A stretch of DNA of 20,998 bases from Opitutales bacterium (GTDB lineage Bacteria; Verrucomicrobiota; Verrucomicrobiia; Opitutales; Oceanipulchritudinaceae), in assembly GCA_007123395.1 (NCBI GenBank), contig SKLD01000443.1, positions 1 through 20,998 on the forward strand, in the 5' to 3' direction. Below the pieces are notes generated by a model. The model made no database searches, had not been told where the DNA came from, and saw only the letters and a list, made by a program, of their open reading frames with translations. Position numbers and translations under genes: made by a program. Positions 17,442 through 20,998 of this stretch are shown here, piece after piece; the stretch's first letter is position 1, and every line of letters starts with the position of its first letter.

Positions 17442-17508
17442 CCCCGAAAAGCCGGGGCCAGCCCCTCTCACGCGAGGTCCGGTAGTCCGGGCGATTCATC
17501 CCCGGACC
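17442..17508 (+). other. GC hairpin and two competing stems upstream of the YihY gene
   Basis: CCCCG/CGGGG with AAAAGC loop at 17442-17457. Then GGTCCGG (17476-17482) and GTCCGGG (17485-17491) can each pair perfectly, over 7 bp, with the same downstream segment (CCGGACC 17502-17508 or CCCGGAC 17501-17507). Only one can form at a time. The remaining 17509-17608 shows no clear promoter or ribosome site. Confidence 0.35.
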
Positions 17509-17608
17509 CCGGTGGATGAGAACTCACCGCACGCACGCCCGCAGGATCGTCATTGCCAAATGGAATTCACCACGCTGTGATCGGGCATAAGACGAACAAC
17601 GTCCTGCC

Positions 17609-19174
17609 ATGACATCGAAGACCCCGAAAAAGACTGCCGCGACACCGCGGTCGGCTCTCTCCCGCAAAGTGCGCCGCACCCTCCGCGACTTGCGCGGGTT
17701 CTGGCTCGACAAAATCTGGGCACCGAAGGCCATCGAAGACCGCAGCCGCTGGGGCATTTGGATGCGGTGGATGCGGGTGGCCTTCATCACGTGGGACGGT
17801 CTCATGTCAAACCGCCTGTTTTCCCGCGCGGCCTCGCTCAGCTATTCGTCGCTCATCGGTCTTGGCCCGCTCATTGCCATGGTCGTATTGCTCTCCGGCA
17901 CCTTCCTGCGCGGTGATGCTGAGTTGCAGATCAAGCGGATGCTCCTCTTCGTCGCGCCCACCCTGCAGGAATACATTACTCTCGACGAAGCTGCGCGGCC
18001 GAGTCCGACCGGCGAGGAGGAAGAAGTCTACGCCACCGCCCTCGACGAACTCATCAGCCAGATCGTGGAAGGCGCGGAAGCCACTATCCAACAGATCGAC
18101 ACGGGCGGCTCGCAGGCTTTCGGGCTCATCGGATTACTCATCCTCATCTTCATCGCCATCCAACTGCTTACCGCGGTAGAAACCACGCTGAATGCCATTT
18201 GGGGCACGCGCTCGGGGCGGGCCTGGGGCCAGCGTATTGTCTCCTACTGGACGTTCATCAGCCTCGGGGCCGTCCTCGGCCTCGGCGGCACCGCCCTCCT
18301 CTCCGCCTCCGCCGTAGCCAACATGTTTGAGGTCGTGCCCTTCGGCGACGCCCTCACGCGCCTCTTCGTCCTCGCCTCGCCGCTTCTCGGTTTCGGCATG
18401 ATCACGCTGCTCCTCACCGCCTTCTACACCTATTTCCCCAATGCCAACGTGCAGGTGCGCCCCGCTTTCATCGGTGCCGTCGTCGTCGCCGTCCTGCTCT
18501 TTCTCAACAACTACCTCTCCATCCTCTACGTCGGGCAAGTCCTGCGCCTGCAAAGCCTTTATGGCTCTGTCGGCATCATTCCCGTGCTCATGCTCGGGCT
18601 TTACTTCTTCTGGGTCTTCATTCTCCTCGGCGGCCAACTCAGCTACGCCGTGCAAAACGTCAATTTCCTCTCCCGCCGCGAGGCGTGGTCGCAGGTCAGC
18701 GCCCGCACACAGGAGACCCTCACCCTCGCCGCCTTTCTCGTCATCGCGCGCGAGTTCGCCGCGCAGCGCCCTCCGCCCTCCGCCGCCCAGCTCAGCGAAC
18801 GTATGCGCGTGCCCGGCAACGTCCTCAACGAATCGCTCAACCTCCTCTCCGACATCGGCTGGATCACCCCCACCCCCGTCATCGCCGAGGACGGCAACGA
18901 AGAACTCTGCTACCAGCCCGCCAGACCGCTCAAACGCCTCACCCTCGCCCGTTTCCACGCCGCCTTCGAGGACTACGGCAATTCCGGCGGCATCGACTTC
19001 ATCGAACACGTCGACCCCCTCATCGGCCACTACCGCGACGGCCTTGAAGCCGGACTCGGCGAAAAACTCGGCAAACGCTCCCTCGACGACCTCTTCGCCG
19101 AAACCGCCGAAGACGAATCCCCCGACGTCAAAGACGACGACGAACCAGCCGAACCCGCGAAAAAGCAGGCTTGA
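17609..19174 (+). CDS. YihY/BrkB-family membrane protein with C-terminal winged-helix-like region
   Basis: Inner-membrane protein of the YihY family (once misnamed RNase BN); 521 aa. Basic N-terminus (1-45), then about six membrane segments: 72-98, 170-190, 212-236, 250-272, 284-305 and 319-342. Family blocks visible are RAASLSYSSLIGLGPLIAM, LTAVETTLNAIWGT and FYTYFPNANVQVRPAFIGA. A loop of about 70 residues (100-170), with EEEE, separates helices one and two. After the membrane part, residues 365-440 (LTLAAFLVIAREFA, SAAQLSERMRVPGNVLNESL, LLSDIGWIT) look like a winged helix, and the tail is acidic. Biochemical role is unknown; transporter function is only proposed for the family. No Shine-Dalgarno precedes the ATG. 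Confidence 0.92.
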   Translation: MTSKTPKKTAATPRSALSRKVRRTLRDLRGFWLDKIWAPKAIEDRSRWGIWMRWMRVAFITWDGLMSNRLFSRAASLSYSSLIGLGPLIAMVVLLSGTFLRGDAELQIKRMLLFVAPTLQEYITLDEAARPSPTGEEEEVYATALDELISQIVEGAEATIQQIDTGGSQAFGLIGLLILIFIAIQLLTAVETTLNAIWGTRSGRAWGQRIVSYWTFISLGAVLGLGGTALLSASAVANMFEVVPFGDALTRLFVLASPLLGFGMITLLLTAFYTYFPNANVQVRPAFIGAVVVAVLLFLNNYLSILYVGQVLRLQSLYGSVGIIPVLMLGLYFFWVFILLGGQLSYAVQNVNFLSRREAWSQVSARTQETLTLAAFLVIAREFAAQRPPPSAAQLSERMRVPGNVLNESLNLLSDIGWITPTPVIAEDGNEELCYQPARPLKRLTLARFHAAFEDYGNSGGIDFIEHVDPLIGHYRDGLEAGLGEKLGKRSLDDLFAETAEDESPDVKDDDEPAEPAKKQA

Positions 19175-19240
19175 CACCGCAACGCCCCGCTCCGAACTCT
19201 CTTCCCTTTCCTGCGGCCAAACACCCGCGGGAGCCGACGG

Positions 19241-19325
19241 GCTCAGGTGGTGAAATCGGTAGACACGCTGTCTTCAGGCGGCAGTGCCTTCGGGTGTGGG
19301 GGTTCGAGTCCCCCCCTGAGCACCA
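19241..19325 (+). tRNA. tRNA-Leu (anticodon CAG)
   Basis: 85 nt with encoded CCA. Acceptor GCTCAGG pairs with CCTGAGC (19315-19321), discriminator A. The D-arm contains GGTAGACACG, a class II leucine feature. The anticodon stem CTGTC/GGCAG encloses loop TTCAGGC, anticodon CAG at 19275-19277. A long variable arm with TTCG loop and a T-arm GGGGG/CCCCC around TTCGAGT complete the cloverleaf. It reads CUG codons. No U-tract terminator follows at once; TTTTTT at about 19424 has no stem. Confidence 0.97.
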
Positions 19326-19910
19326 TCGATTTCCCCAAGCCCCTATACCACAGAATTTTGCACAGAGCTGTCCCCGCAATAGCACACTGAGCGCACGGCA
19401 CAGCTACAATAAATCCTAACGATTTTTTCCTGTCGAAGATCGCAACCCTGCCCACGGCACCGCTTACTTCCAAAACTTGACAGGTTCGCGAAATCAGCCC
19501 CCTCAGATGCTGACCCCGGAACCCGGCGGTTCCGTTGGTGGCGCACCAGGAGGGTTGGATAAGTTGGATGATCCTGGAGGTCGACTACGTAGCGAATCTG
19601 CCCCGCAGATTCGACAGGGGCTGGGCGGGGATAATTGCAGGTTGAGGCTCCCCCACCATAGGCAGCGCATCGGGAGATGCGCCCTCCAGGGGGAATTGAG
19701 GTGGTTGGTGGGAATGGGTGATCTTGGGGGCGAAGCTTCGTGGAAGCTTCGCTACGGTTCGGCGCTTCGCCGAACTGCTTTCGTCAAATTCAGGGCGGGC
19801 AGGGAGGAGATGTCGCTGGCTCATCCCTCGCCTCCCGCTCCGCGGGACCGCGGCATCCTCCTCCGCCTTGCATCGCTCGTTCTTGTCTGACTGGACCTGA
19901 GTTTAGGAAC
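19326..19910. other. Non-coding region between tRNA-Leu and the FGE-like gene
   Basis: 585 bp without a supported gene. 19326-19516 is unremarkable mixed sequence. 19517-19853 is the hairpin tract listed separately. 19854-19910 shows no terminator for the convergent FGE-like gene. No copy of the tRNA 3' end is seen that would mark an integrated element. Confidence 0.6.
19517..19853. repeat. Tract of at least seven short perfect hairpins
   Basis: Arms and loops: CGGAACC with CGGC loop (19517-19534); TGGTG with GCG loop (19536-19548); CGAATCTGC with CCC loop (19593-19613); GCGCATC with GGGA loop (19665-19682); GCGAAGCTTC with GTG loop (19730-19752); GTTCGGCG with CTT loop (19757-19775); CCCGC with TCC loop (19834-19846), running into two copies of CCGCGG (19840-19853). 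The arms differ in sequence but nearly all loops are 3 or 4 nt. CTACGTAG (19585-19592) is a further palindrome, and GTTGGAT is repeated in tandem at about 19554-19569. Confidence 0.7.
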
Positions 19911-20921
19911 TTACTGTCCCGTAGTACTGCGGGCGAGCCGGAACCCGATGTAGTTGGTGTTCCGGCTGGACGGATTGCGGGCGTTCCGGACGGAGACGGT
20001 ACAGAGGTCCGCCGGGAGGTACCAAGAGCCGCCGCGGAAGCGGCGGAAGTAGGAGCCACTTTGATCCCAGCACCACTCCCACACATTGCCGCTCATGTCA
20101 TACAGGCCCAGCTCGTTCGCCGCCTTCTGCCCCACCGGCCAAGTGCCGTGGCCGGATGACAAATCGCACGCCGCACCGCCGCTGTTGTCCCAATACCAAC
20201 CCACCGCGTCTAGGTCGTTGCTGCCAGAGTAGGTGTGGTCTTGGCTATGGTTGCCCCCGCGTGCGGCAAACTCCCACTCCGCCTCCATGGGCAGGCGATA
20301 ACCCGTGGCAGAGAGGTTTTGCTCCACCGCGTGTGATCCATCCCAGCCAAATTCGCCACTGCGATACACTTCCCCGTCCACCGTGTAGACCGGCGACAGC
20401 CCCTCCATCTCGCTCTTGGCGTTGATCCACTTCACCACATCATACCAATTCACGGCATAGACGGGATGGTCGTCCGTGCAGCCCGTTGGCTCGCGCCCGG
20501 ATGCATGGTCAGCGGCAGACGGCCACTCATAGCCATGGGCCTCGCCCCATGCCTGCACCGCCTGCCACTCCCCCCAAGTCACTTCGTAGCGACCGATGTA
20601 GAAGGAGTCCACCTCTGTGCCGTCCAGCGCGTTGCTCGTCGAGAGCGTACCGCCCTCGACGAGGACCATGTCGGCGGGCGTCGGAGTGACGGCAAAGCCC
20701 GTCACTTCCAACCGGAAGAAGGAAGGAGCCGGCAGGCCCGTCAGCACAAGACGACCCTCTTCGTCGATCATCTCACTGGTGATCTCAAGATCTGTCCACG
20801 CCTCAAGATCCGGAGAGTGTTGCAACGTCAGCTTTCCGCTCAATGAGCCGAAGGCGGCGGGCGGCAACCATATCATCGCGATGAGCGCGCCCGCTATGCA
20901 GGAAGGTTTATAGATTTTCAT
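19911..20921 (-). CDS. Secreted FGE-sulfatase-domain (SUMF1-like) protein, probably not a true FGE
   Basis: 336 aa from the ATG at 20921, which follows AAAGGA by 7 bases, a good Shine-Dalgarno. A signal peptide is visible (KIYKPSCIAGALIAMIWLPP, then AAFGS). Residues 30-72 form a small module with SPDLEAWTDL and FFRLEV, found in many secreted verrucomicrobial proteins. The FGE-sulfatase domain covers about 82-332: MVLVEGG, EVTWGEWQAV, PVYAVNWYDVVKWINAKS, GYRLPMEAEWEFAARGG, LGLYDMSGNVWEWCWD, FRGGSW and NYIGFRLARS. True FGEs have two copper-binding cysteines 3 and 8 residues after RGGS; here the first is Leu302 and only the second, Cys307, is present. The protein therefore probably does not mature sulfatases. 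A role in binding or in another modification outside the cytoplasm is open. Confidence 0.9.
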   Translation of the reverse strand: MKIYKPSCIAGALIAMIWLPPAAFGSLSGKLTLQHSPDLEAWTDLEITSEMIDEEGRLVLTGLPAPSFFRLEVTGFAVTPTPADMVLVEGGTLSTSNALDGTEVDSFYIGRYEVTWGEWQAVQAWGEAHGYEWPSAADHASGREPTGCTDDHPVYAVNWYDVVKWINAKSEMEGLSPVYTVDGEVYRSGEFGWDGSHAVEQNLSATGYRLPMEAEWEFAARGGNHSQDHTYSGSNDLDAVGWYWDNSGGAACDLSSGHGTWPVGQKAANELGLYDMSGNVWEWCWDQSGSYFRRFRGGSWYLPADLCTVSVRNARNPSSRNTNYIGFRLARSTTGQ

Positions 20922-20963
20922 GATGTGTCCTTTCCGGACGGAAAAGTTGATCGCCTCTCGCAC

Positions 20964-20969
20964 ATGATA
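20964..20969 (-). promoter_or_regulatory. Weak -10 candidate for the FGE-like gene
   Basis: TATCAT on the minus strand (5/6) lies 43 bases before the ATG. No acceptable -35 is seen. A small hairpin TTTCC/GGAAA (plus 20931-20944) overlaps the first half of the Shine-Dalgarno. Confidence 0.2.
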
Positions 20970-20998
20970 CACCGGATCGAAACAGCCCAGGCACCATA

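Noticed and set aside
19241..19910. tRNA-Leu as an integration site for a mobile element
   Set aside because: No integrase gene and no second copy of the tRNA 3' end were found in the window.

Overview
The window is GC-rich, densely coded bacterial chromosome, broken by a few AT-rich or hairpin-rich gaps. The gene content suggests a Gram-negative bacterium of the PVC group, most likely Verrucomicrobiota. The reasons are a CCPSR-type sulfatase, a secreted formylglycine-generating-enzyme-like protein with the 'SPDLxxWTDL...FFRLEV' N-terminal module common in that phylum, a large GH42-like galactosidase, an oversized signal peptidase I, and a TIGR03546/TIGR03545-type envelope protein (families known from outer-membrane bacteria). 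The phylum is an inference from family resemblance. Most start codons lack a clear Shine-Dalgarno; clpB, the FGE-like gene and one mini-ORF are exceptions.

Layout. 1-2699 (+): the 3' part of a sulfatase gene followed by an M14 zinc carboxypeptidase-like gene. 2729-5356 (-): clpB, convergent to them. 5357-5765: AT-rich gap with an operator-like repeat/palindrome arrangement. 5766-6830 (-): secreted M23 peptidase. 6991-10056 (+): GH42-like glycoside hydrolase and an acyl-ACP thioesterase. 10109-14086 (-): a compact fabD-lepA-lepB operon; lepA and lepB lie in one reading frame separated only by a TAG codon. 14087-14607: AT-rich, hairpin-rich divergent promoter region. 14608-19174 (+): SDR oxidoreductase preceded by a possible 19-codon leader ORF, a membrane protein that looks like a TIGR03546-TIGR03545 fusion, and a YihY/BrkB protein with a C-terminal winged-helix-like region. 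19241-19325 (+): tRNA-Leu(CAG). 19326-19910: non-coding tract carrying at least seven short perfect hairpins. 19911-20921 (-): FGE-like secreted protein.

How the parts fit. Sulfatase, GH42-like enzyme and FGE-like protein belong to families used for sulfated or galactose-rich polysaccharide turnover. fabD, the thioesterase, lepB, the TIGR fusion and M23 are lipid, export or envelope functions; clpB and lepA are protein-quality and translation functions. No phage, transposon, CRISPR or recognisable new defence system was found. The least explained sequence is the structured non-coding DNA: the hairpin tract after the tRNA, the long imperfect inverted repeat with competing stems at 17369-17508, and the fabD/SDR divergent region.
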